NCBI GenBank assembly: GCA_965247015.1
Contig: CBDFGG010000006.1
Location: forward strand, 434,001 to 498,000
DNA: 64,000 nucleotides
Source of the DNA: JAIXWP01 sp965247015
GTDB taxonomy: Bacteria; Bacteroidota; Bacteroidia; Flavobacteriales_D; Sanyastnellaceae
Direction: 5' to 3'
The position numbers and the translations under genes were made by a program. Under the pieces are notes generated by a model that searched no databases, was not told where the DNA came from, and was given only the letters and a program-made list of their open reading frames with translations. Shown here piece by piece: positions 56,760-64,000 of the stretch (position 1 is the stretch's first letter; each line of letters opens with the position of its first letter).

Positions 56760-58296
56760 TCCTGACGTACTCTCTTGCTTGGCCAATTTGAGCAATGATG
56801 AAGTATTTACCCCGCCAGGATTAGCAAACAATATTTTGGACTTGCTCCCTGCCGAATTGTGGAGTAACCCAAACGCTAAGTTTCTAGACCCCGTTTCTAA
56901 AAGCGGTGTGTTTTTAAGAGAAATGGCAAAGCGTTTAATGAAAGGTTTGGAAAAACAAATACCTGACAAACAAGAACGTATTAACCACATTTTTAGCCAA
57001 CAATTATATGGCATTGCCATTACAGAGTTAACAGCTTTGCTTTCTCGCAGAAGCGTTTATTGCTCGAAATCAGCTAATGGCAAATATTCCATTTGCGAAT
57101 CCTTTTATGATGAACAAGGAAATATTCGTTATCAGCGAATGAAGCATACTTGGATAAGTGGAAAATGTACCTATTGCGGTGCTAGCCAAGAAGTGTACGA
57201 CCGAGAAGACGCTTTAGAAACCTATGCTTACAATTTTATTCACTCTCATCCCGATGATTTCGGGACAGACAAACCTTACAACATTTTCAATATGAAGTTT
57301 GACGTTATCGTTGGAAATCCACCATATCAATTAAGCGATGCAGGTCACGGAAGAAGTGCAAGTCCGATATACCATAAATTTATTGAACAAGCCAAAAAAT
57401 TAAACCCTAGATACTTGACTATGATTATACCTGCACGTTGGTATGCAGGTGGTAAGGGTTTAGATGAATTTAGAGCTGAAATGTTAGCAGACAAAAGAAT
57501 CAGAAAGCTTGTTGATTTTGAAAACTCAAATGATGTGTTTCCAGGCGTTGATGTCGCAGGTGGTATCTGTTACTTCCTATGGGATAGAGATAATAAAGGT
57601 CAATGTGAAGTCACAAATTTCATAGATGGAAAGCAAGTCAAATCTGAAAGAGCTTTAGATGAATTTCCAATATTAATTCGTCACAGCCAAGCAATACCAA
57701 TAATTAGGAAGGTATTGGCGAAGAAAGAAAATGGTGGTAAAAGATTGAGCGAAGTTGTTTCTTCAAGAAAACCATTTGGACTACCTACGAATTACAAACC
57801 AAAAAACAGCGGTGTTCCTTGTTGGTTTATTCAGAAAATTGGTTTGAAGTACGCTAGTAAAAGTGACATTTCTGATGACAACAAACTTTTAGACAAATGG
57901 AAATTGTTAGTGCCACCAGCACCAATCGCAGGACAAACAGATTTTTCTAAGCCTGTAGGCTTTTATTATGATGGAAATACAAGAATTGCAAAGCCAGGTG
58001 AATGTTGTACTGAATCCTTTATAGTTGCGGGTGCGTTTTCAACCGAGAAAGAAGTTCTATCATTCAAAACTTATCTATTTACAAAAATCGTGAGATTCCT
58101 TCTGCTCCAAACTGTTGTATCTCAACACGTCACAAAGGATAAATTTCACTTTATCCCTAACCTTGGAAAATATGAAGGTGAGTACACCGATAAAATGCTT
58201 GTCGAAAGATGGGGATTTACTGATGATGAATGGAATTTTATTGATTCCAAAATAAAGAATATTGGTGCAAACGAAACAGTTGAAGTAGATGAGTAA
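56740..58296 (+). CDS. DNA adenine methyltransferase subunit 2 (catalytic half)
   Basis: 518 residues. Opening EVFTPPGLANNILDLLP then a degenerate motif I FLDPVSKSGVFL (48-59) and YGIAITELTALLSRR without the acidic residue. A cysteine pair CTYC (143-146) precedes FDVIVGNPPYQLSD with the N6-adenine catalytic NPPY (193-196). The C-terminal 300 residues include IIPARWYAGGKGLDEFR and a target-recognition-like region. Eco57I-like methylase architecture. Probably an obligate partner of the preceding subunit. It overlaps the next gene by 8 bases. Confidence 0.83.
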   Translation: MIQTNYNPDVLSCLANLSNDEVFTPPGLANNILDLLPAELWSNPNAKFLDPVSKSGVFLREMAKRLMKGLEKQIPDKQERINHIFSQQLYGIAITELTALLSRRSVYCSKSANGKYSICESFYDEQGNIRYQRMKHTWISGKCTYCGASQEVYDREDALETYAYNFIHSHPDDFGTDKPYNIFNMKFDVIVGNPPYQLSDAGHGRSASPIYHKFIEQAKKLNPRYLTMIIPARWYAGGKGLDEFRAEMLADKRIRKLVDFENSNDVFPGVDVAGGICYFLWDRDNKGQCEVTNFIDGKQVKSERALDEFPILIRHSQAIPIIRKVLAKKENGGKRLSEVVSSRKPFGLPTNYKPKNSGVPCWFIQKIGLKYASKSDISDDNKLLDKWKLLVPPAPIAGQTDFSKPVGFYYDGNTRIAKPGECCTESFIVAGAFSTEKEVLSFKTYLFTKIVRFLLLQTVVSQHVTKDKFHFIPNLGKYEGEYTDKMLVERWGFTDDEWNFIDSKIKNIGANETVEVDE

Positions 58297-60874
58297 AAAA
58301 GATTTTTTTCCACTCCGACCGTCCACCAATCCAACCATTTATGCTTATGAGTTGGTGGGTGTGGCTACGCACAAAGGTTTGCTCAAAATAGGCTATACCG
58401 ACCGTGATGCTCAAACACGTATCAAGGAGCAATTGGGCACGGCTGCCATTCAGCACAAAATTGTGTTTGAAGAATCGGCAATGAAACGTGATGGTAGTTC
58501 TTTTACCGACCACGAAGTACACCGATTGTTGAGAGAATGGAAAGTAGTAAACGAAAGCGGGGAATGGTTTAAATGCAACTTAAACGACTTGCGTAGAGCT
58601 ATTCACCAAATCAAAACAGGCGAGAAATCAGAAGAAAACCGAGTGCTTTCGTTTGGAATGAGACCTGAACAGGAAGCAGCCGTTGACAAGACCAATGCCT
58701 ATTTCAAAAGTTTCAAAAAAGAAAACAAAGACAGAACGCCACACTTCCTTTGGAACGCCAAAATGCGTTTCGGAAAAACTTTTGCTAGCTATCAATTGGC
58801 CAAAAAAATGGGTTGGAAAAAAGTATTGGTGCTTACTTTCAAACCAGCCGTTGAAGATGCTTGGAAAGAAGATTTACTTTCTCACGTTGATTTTAAAGGT
58901 TGGCAATTTATTTCCAAACACGCTGATGAACTATCAAGCCAAGATCTTGACAACAAAAAACCATTGGTTTGCTTTGGTTCATTTCAGGATTTTTTAGGCA
59001 AGAATACCAACACAGGCGGAATTAAAGCTAAAAACGAATGGGTACACGCAACACAGTGGGATTGTATAATCTTTGACGAATACCATTTTGGGGCGTGGAG
59101 AGAAAACGCCAAAGATTTATTCGGTAAAGACTTAGAAGTCGAAAAAGAAATTGAAGAATACAAAAAGATTGAAAAAGAAGGTATTGCCGAAGAAGACAAA
59201 GCGGAACACTTAGAGAAGATTATTCCAATTAGCACCAATCACTATTTGTATTTGTCAGGCACTCCTTTTCGGGCAATCAGTTCAGGCGAATTTATCGAAG
59301 AGCAAATTTTTAATTGGACTTATTCAGACGAACAAAGAGAAAAAGAAAATTGGGATAATTCAAAAGGGCCAAATCCTTATGCAGCCTTACCAAGAATGGT
59401 AATGCTTACCTATCAATTGCCCGATTCCATTCGCCAAATTGCTATGCAAGGCGAGTTTGACGGTTTTGATTTAAACATATTCTTTTCAGCCGAAGGCGCA
59501 GGACGAAAAGCCCGATTCAAATACGAAGATGAAGTACAAAAATGGTTGGATTTAATTCGGGGTTCTTTTAACGAAACAACAGTTGACCATTTGAAAATGG
59601 GAGCAAAAAAACCGCCTTTGCCATTCTCACACGCTCCGTTGCTCAAAGTATTAAATCACACTTTTTGGTTTTTGCCTACGGTTGCAGCGTGTAACGCAAT
59701 GGCATTATTGCTTGAAAGAAGGCAAAATACTTTTTACCACGATTACAAAGTGGTGGTTGCAGCAGGAACACAAGCAGGTATTGGAATAGAAGCATTACCG
59801 CCAGTTTTAGATGCAATGACCGACAATCCATTGGAATCAAAAACCATTACGCTTTCGTGCGGTAAACTCACCACTGGCGTATCGATAAAACCGTGGACAG
59901 GCATTTTTATGCTTCGTAATTCTTCCAGTCCTGAAACTTATTTTCAAGCAGCATTCCGTGTGCAAACGCCTTGGGTGATTAAAAACCCCGACAGCAAATC
60001 GCCCAACAAAGAGGAAATACTAAAAGAAGAATGTTATGTTTTTGACTTTGCTCCCGACCGTGCATTAAGACAAATCGCGGATTACAGTTGCCGACTCAAT
60101 GTAAACGAATCGAACCCCGAAACCAAAGTTGCTGAGTTTATCAACTTTCTGCCAGTATTGGCTTATGACGGAAGTTCGATGAAACAAGTAGATGCAGCGG
60201 GAATTTTAGATATGGCAATGAGTGGTACAACCGCAACTCTTTTGGCAAGACGTTGGGAAAGTGCATTGCTCGTTAATGTTGACAATAACACCCTTGCCCG
60301 ACTGATGGCAAACGAAGAAGCAATGAAAGCTTTAATGAGCATTGAAGGCTTCAGGAATTTGAATCAGGACATTGAAACGATTATCAATAAATCGGAAGCT
60401 GTTAAAAAAGCAAAGAAAGAAGCCAACGACCGTGAACTCACCAAGAAAGAGAAAAAGGAACTTTCAGATGAAGAAAAGGAATACAAAACCTTAAGAAAAC
60501 AAATCCAAGAAAAGCTCATCAAGTTTGCTACTCGCGTGCCTGTGTTTATGTACTTGACTGACTATAGAGAAAGAAGCTTGAAAGATGTAATTACTCAATT
60601 AGAACCAGGACTTTTCAAAAAAGTAACTGGACTTTCTGTAAAAGACTTTGAATTATTGGTAAGTCTCGGAGTGTTTAACTCTGCTTTAATGAATGATGCC
60701 GTCTATAAATTCAAGCGTTATGAAGATGCCAGTTTGGAATATATCGGGATTAATAAACATGAAGGAGAAGATATTGGATTGTATGATACTGTTCTCACGC
60801 GTGAAGAGTACAATTCAGTTTTTGAAAACATTGAAACTTACGGCGAAATAAAAAATAATTCAACTCAACAATAA
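58289..60874 (+). CDS. GIY-YIG nuclease fused to SF2 helicase (restriction subunit)
   Basis: 861 residues. The N-terminal T5orf172/GIY-YIG-type domain (about 10-105): IYAYELVGVATHKGLLKIGYTDRDAQTRIKEQ and DHEVHRLLREWKVV. Then a superfamily 2 helicase: motif I NAKMRFGKTFAS, motif II IIFDEYHFGAW, motif III YLSGTPFRAI and motif VI-like TYFQAAFRVQTPW. The C-terminal part has a charged coiled coil (KKAKKEANDRELTKKEKKE). It should be the translocating, cleaving component of the restriction-modification operon. The stop is directly followed by the next ATG. Confidence 0.88.
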   Translation: MSKKDFFPLRPSTNPTIYAYELVGVATHKGLLKIGYTDRDAQTRIKEQLGTAAIQHKIVFEESAMKRDGSSFTDHEVHRLLREWKVVNESGEWFKCNLNDLRRAIHQIKTGEKSEENRVLSFGMRPEQEAAVDKTNAYFKSFKKENKDRTPHFLWNAKMRFGKTFASYQLAKKMGWKKVLVLTFKPAVEDAWKEDLLSHVDFKGWQFISKHADELSSQDLDNKKPLVCFGSFQDFLGKNTNTGGIKAKNEWVHATQWDCIIFDEYHFGAWRENAKDLFGKDLEVEKEIEEYKKIEKEGIAEEDKAEHLEKIIPISTNHYLYLSGTPFRAISSGEFIEEQIFNWTYSDEQREKENWDNSKGPNPYAALPRMVMLTYQLPDSIRQIAMQGEFDGFDLNIFFSAEGAGRKARFKYEDEVQKWLDLIRGSFNETTVDHLKMGAKKPPLPFSHAPLLKVLNHTFWFLPTVAACNAMALLLERRQNTFYHDYKVVVAAGTQAGIGIEALPPVLDAMTDNPLESKTITLSCGKLTTGVSIKPWTGIFMLRNSSSPETYFQAAFRVQTPWVIKNPDSKSPNKEEILKEECYVFDFAPDRALRQIADYSCRLNVNESNPETKVAEFINFLPVLAYDGSSMKQVDAAGILDMAMSGTTATLLARRWESALLVNVDNNTLARLMANEEAMKALMSIEGFRNLNQDIETIINKSEAVKKAKKEANDRELTKKEKKELSDEEKEYKTLRKQIQEKLIKFATRVPVFMYLTDYRERSLKDVITQLEPGLFKKVTGLSVKDFELLVSLGVFNSALMNDAVYKFKRYEDASLEYIGINKHEGEDIGLYDTVLTREEYNSVFENIETYGEIKNNSTQQ

Positions 60875-62668
60875 ATGCAAGCCCAAAAATATTCTGTAAA
60901 TCAACATCATATTTCAACTTTCCTTGCCTTTGTAAAGGATGGACAAATCGCCATTCCTGAAGTACAAAGACCATTTGTTTGGGACTCATCTAAAGTAAGA
61001 GACCTTCTGGATAGTCTATATAAAGGCTATCCTATTGGCTACGTGATCACTTGGCAAAACCCTAATGTTCGACTCAAAGATGGAAAGCTATCAGAAGGAA
61101 AGAAAATCCTCATTGATGGTCAACAAAGAATTACAGCACTCAGAGCTTCAATACTAGGAGAACCCGTAATCAATAAGAACTATCAAAAAATACATATTCG
61201 AATTGCCTTCAATCCGAAGGAAGAAATTTTTGAAGTTCAAAATCCTGCAATTCGCAAGGATAAATCATGGATTGCTGATGTATCTGAAGTATTGAATTCA
61301 GGTAGTATAATCCAAGTAGTGAGAAAATATCTTGAGATTAACCCAGAAGTTGACCCGACAGTTATTGAACAAAATATAAGCAATCTATTAGCCATTCAAC
61401 ACAAACAAATTGGAACCATTGACCTTGCTCATGATTTGGATATTGAAACAGTTACCGAAATATTTATCCGAATAAATTCACAAGGTGTAGTCTTATCTCA
61501 AGCCGATTTTGCTATGAGTAAAATTGCATCTAATGAAAAATATGAGGGTCCAAACCTTAGAAAGGCGATAGACTATTTCTGTCACTTGGCTGTAGCCCCT
61601 CATTTTTTTGATCATATCAAGGATAATGACAAGGACTTCGCTCAAACGGATTATTTTAAAGCAATGGCATGGCTCAAAGAGGAAAGAGAAGATTTGTACG
61701 ATCCATCTTATGTCGATATGCTCAGAGTTTCCTTCACTTCAGAATTTTCTCGAGGTAAGATGTCAGATTTAGTTAGTTTACTATCAGGTAGAAATTTTGA
61801 AACACGTGAATTTCAGGACGATATTGCTGAAGACACATTTGCACGTATGAAGTCATCCATCCTTCGATTTATGAAGGAAGATTATTTTAAAAAATTCGTG
61901 ATGATCATTCGATCTGCTGGTTTCATTCAGCCCGAAATGATTCGATCAAAAAATGCCTTGGATTTTGCTTATATAATTTATCTCAAGCTTCGTGAAGATG
62001 GAATTCCACAAGGAGAAATTGGTAGGTTAGTATCGAAATGGTTTGTTTTCTCCATTCTAACAAATCGTTATGGTGGTGCTGCAGAAAGTACTTTTGATTA
62101 TGATATCAAACAAATAGCAAACAAACCATTTTCCACATACTTAAATTCAATTGAACAAGCAGAGCTATCAGAAACCTTTTGGAATTTCGGTCTAATACAA
62201 AGACTTGACACTTCTGTAGCTAGCAGTCCTGTTTTCCATATATATCAAGCAGCCCAAGTTAAAGCACAAGATAAAGGATTTCTTTCGAGAGATATTTCTG
62301 TTGCTGATATACTTCTTTACAAAGGAGATATTCACCACATTTTCCCTAAGAGTTATTTGAAATCAAACAATAAGTCCCGAAGTGATTATAATCAAATTGC
62401 CAATTACGTTTTAATGCAGCAGGAAATTAATATTACTGTTGGTGCTAAAGCTCCGAATGTATACTTTCAAGAATTAAAAAAACAATGTAACGGCGAGACT
62501 CTTAAATATGGTGCAATCGATAATATGCCTGAACTATTAGCAAATTTGAAGTCACACTGTATACCAGAATCCATATTTGAACTAACAGTTGATTCTTATG
62601 AAGAATTTTTGAATGAAAGAAGAAAATTGATTGCATTAAAAATTAAAAACTACTACAATAGCCTTTGA
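60875..62668 (+). CDS. DUF262/HNH protein, GmrSD-like
   Basis: 597 residues. The DUF262 (GmrS-like) nucleotide-binding fold is marked by IPEVQRPFVWD (27-37) and ILIDGQQRITALR (78-90). The C-terminal DUF1524-like HNH has DIHHIFPKSYL (about 485-495) and a following ANYVLMQQEIN. GmrSD enzymes cleave modified phage DNA using NTP. Here the gene is the fourth in a methylase-helicase operon with no gap, which is unusual for a type IV enzyme. It may be an added effector of the same system. Confidence 0.87.
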   Translation: MQAQKYSVNQHHISTFLAFVKDGQIAIPEVQRPFVWDSSKVRDLLDSLYKGYPIGYVITWQNPNVRLKDGKLSEGKKILIDGQQRITALRASILGEPVINKNYQKIHIRIAFNPKEEIFEVQNPAIRKDKSWIADVSEVLNSGSIIQVVRKYLEINPEVDPTVIEQNISNLLAIQHKQIGTIDLAHDLDIETVTEIFIRINSQGVVLSQADFAMSKIASNEKYEGPNLRKAIDYFCHLAVAPHFFDHIKDNDKDFAQTDYFKAMAWLKEEREDLYDPSYVDMLRVSFTSEFSRGKMSDLVSLLSGRNFETREFQDDIAEDTFARMKSSILRFMKEDYFKKFVMIIRSAGFIQPEMIRSKNALDFAYIIYLKLREDGIPQGEIGRLVSKWFVFSILTNRYGGAAESTFDYDIKQIANKPFSTYLNSIEQAELSETFWNFGLIQRLDTSVASSPVFHIYQAAQVKAQDKGFLSRDISVADILLYKGDIHHIFPKSYLKSNNKSRSDYNQIANYVLMQQEINITVGAKAPNVYFQELKKQCNGETLKYGAIDNMPELLANLKSHCIPESIFELTVDSYEEFLNERRKLIALKIKNYYNSL

Positions 62669-62674
62669 TAGCCC

Positions 62675-63256
62675 ATGAATTCTTATAGAGATGAAGTAAT
62701 CTACAACTTTGCACTATGGACAGCAGTTGCGGCTTTGAGATCTGGTAAACATATAAAAGATACCCGGACTATAACATCAGCGCTTAAACAAACGGTTAAT
62801 TTGAATGCAATCCCTCGAACTCAAATTGAATTTGACAAGTGGCACAAGGAGATTACTTTACAATTCAAATTCACTGTTACTAACCTATATAATTCCAATC
62901 GACCTAAAATCAAAAATGAGAATTTTGTTTCAAATAATAAAAACTCAGAACTTGAATTCTCAATTGGATGGGCATCTAAGGCTCTAAACGTATTTCTTAA
63001 ATCACTATTTTACATTAATGATTCTGAAAACTTAGAAATCAAAAAATTCTTACATCCTCCAATTGATAACATTCTCGTTAGAGAAATTAAAAGAAAATAC
63101 CATATAAATTTATGGCAAAAAGAAGAATCTAATTTCTCAATTTCTAGGATCACTTCATATGAAAAATATGAGGGTACTATTTCAGTTATTAAAACTCTAG
63201 CGAATGAACAACATATGACCAACTTGTTGGATATCGAGCATATCTGGAGAGTTTAG
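62675..63256 (+). CDS. Hypothetical protein co-encoded with the DUF262 protein
   Basis: 193 residues; not recognised. Mostly helical: NFALWTAVAALRSGKHIKDTRTITSAL, IGWASKALNVFLKSLFY and HPPIDNILVREIKRKY. Six bases after the DUF262 gene on the same strand, so it is probably the last gene of the operon and a functional partner. No catalytic motif visible. Confidence 0.7.
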   Translation: MNSYRDEVIYNFALWTAVAALRSGKHIKDTRTITSALKQTVNLNAIPRTQIEFDKWHKEITLQFKFTVTNLYNSNRPKIKNENFVSNNKNSELEFSIGWASKALNVFLKSLFYINDSENLEIKKFLHPPIDNILVREIKRKYHINLWQKEESNFSISRITSYEKYEGTISVIKTLANEQHMTNLLDIEHIWRV

Positions 63257-63401
63257 CTATCTAAAAAATTTTGGAATAACATTTTATTAAATCACAAACA
63301 GTTCCTAGTCCTTGTCTTAGTTCTTTTCCACCACTAATTGTATTTTAGAAATCATTGGCTTAATCTAAAAACTAATAAAAAATAATACATTCCTTAAAAA
63401 T

Positions 63402-63547
63402 TTACAGTAAAGAACCTTTTTTATTTTCTCTGTAAAACCTGAAAATCAAAACCTCTTCCTCAATATTAACCATAATAGGTCTAGAATTTTTGTCTTTTAC
63501 GAGTTTTGCGAAATTCCCAATTAAATCTCCTGAGAAAGTATGAGAAC
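63402..63547 (-). pseudogene. Open fragment after the edge gene, possible frameshifted tail
   Basis: The minus-strand frame from about 63547 to TAA 63402 reads HTFSGDLIGNFAKLVKD, then a run with IEEEVLIFRFYRENKKG: protein-like, but without a start codon before PIMVN. It lies just after the stop of the 63554 gene, in another frame, so it may be a decayed C-terminus of that gene or of a lost neighbour. The gap 63257-63553 has nothing else. Confidence 0.3.
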
Positions 63548-63553
63548 GAATGA

Positions 63554-64000
63554 CTAAAATCCGTTATTTCCTCTAATACCGGAAACACCTCCATAAACCT
63601 CTCGAAATCGTTCTAAAACTTCTGGTGAAATAAGTTCCATATTGGTAGAAACAATGTTTTTCAATATATCTCCAACCCCGACATCATCCTTAATCCAAAA
63701 TATCTGACTATTCGAAACTGCAGCTTCAATAATGTCCACAAGCTGCTGAGCAGTAAAAACATCATACTGAGCGATCTTCTTTAACTTCGACTTTGCCGAA
63801 GCAAATGATTGAGCTGTTGATAAAGCCTGAATATCTAAGTCCTTTTCTAGTTCGTTAGCCATTTTTATATCTGGGAAATTTGCTCTTAAAAAAGCAGACA
63901 ACTTCTTGTAGTAAATAAGCTCAGCTTTCTTTTCGTTCCACCACTCTTGTAGCAAAAAGGAATTAAACTCACTTCCATCTAACAATGAAGAATAGTCACC
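63554..64000 (-). CDS. C-terminal part of an unknown protein, cut by the window edge
   Basis: At least 148 residues; the frame is open to the right edge, so the start lies outside. Helical and charged (EWWNEKKAELIYYKKLSAFLRANFPDI, SFASAKSKLKKIAQYDVFTAQQLVDIIEAAV), ending FREVYGGVSGIRGNNGF. No family recognised. Convergent with the methylase operon; probably another member of the defence island. Confidence 0.6.
   Translation of the reverse strand, partial: GDYSSLLDGSEFNSFLLQEWWNEKKAELIYYKKLSAFLRANFPDIKMANELEKDLDIQALSTAQSFASAKSKLKKIAQYDVFTAQQLVDIIEAAVSNSQIFWIKDDVGVGDILKNIVSTNMELISPEVLERFREVYGGVSGIRGNNGF

Noticed and set aside
56112..58296. Sequencing frameshift splitting one methylase gene
   Set aside because: Both proteins start with their own homologous EVFT segment and motif I region, so they are two paralogous subunits rather than two halves of one.
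1..64000. tRNA or rRNA genes
   Set aside because: Scanning for typical T-loop words and cloverleaf ends gave no convincing candidate in any gap.

Overview
This window reads as a chromosomal segment of a Bacteroidota, probably Flavobacteriia-like. The evidence is Bacteroidota-type promoter boxes (TAnnTTTG, sometimes with an upstream TTG), the absence of obvious Shine-Dalgarno sites, secreted proteins with C-terminal type IX secretion (T9SS) sorting domains, LytTR regulators paired with propeller-type histidine kinases, and many secreted proteins with short signal peptides ending in Q. I cannot resolve the genus. No tRNA, rRNA or CRISPR array was seen.

Layout. 1-934: OmpR-type regulator and the start of its sensor kinase (minus strand). 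1168-6254: subtilisin-like protease, then divergent oxyR/katG with dyad operators between them; KatG carries a signal peptide. 6428-12828: a LamG/T9SS protein, a propeller histidine kinase with its LytTR regulator, and an unknown secreted protein. 13138-14711: YdeI-like protein and a GH16 glycosidase. 14802-25753: an apparent short-chain fatty acid (acetate/propionate) locus: a small zinc-ribbon/HTH protein related to IS1 InsA, porin, MHS-family transporter, two small membrane proteins, a CrbS/CbrA-like symporter-histidine kinase, a receiver-only regulator, propionyl-CoA and acetyl-CoA synthetases. 26016-30995: outer-membrane and secreted proteins of unknown role and a ureohydrolase. 31378-36535: TetR, degenerate ABC exporter, HlyD-type adaptor, TolC-type channel. 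36879-42819: CutA-like, RsmE, small membrane protein, GH20 hexosaminidase, large T9SS protein. 42874-46535: cupin anti-sigma-like protein; AlgX-like and MBOAT O-acetylation pair. 47242-51245: ABC permease/ATPase and two secreted proteins.

From about 51.3 kb to the right edge the character changes. This part looks more A+T-rich and is packed with defence-type genes: an HNH nuclease of McrA type, a Septu-like ATPase/HNH pair, an operon with two complementary DNA-methyltransferase subunits, a GIY-YIG/SF2-helicase fusion, a DUF262-HNH (GmrSD-like) protein and an unknown partner, and a truncated gene at the edge.

The most unusual content is intergenic. Nearly every gap between 2.8 and 51.3 kb is filled with short-unit repeats: TGATTCTCGATTCTCG tracts, TGACAAATGACAAG tracts, TAGCTAATAGC tracts, TAGTGACTAG tracts, TTGAGGAG microsatellites, TACC-delimited micro-hairpin arrays, and four copies of a large imperfect palindrome with an exchangeable terminator-like core. 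The tracts start at or within a few bases of stop codons in at least 15 genes and often supply the stop codon itself. They end exactly where the defence island begins. Alongside them is a recurrent TAT(N)TT(T/C)G-N4-ATG arrangement that predicts leaderless transcripts.
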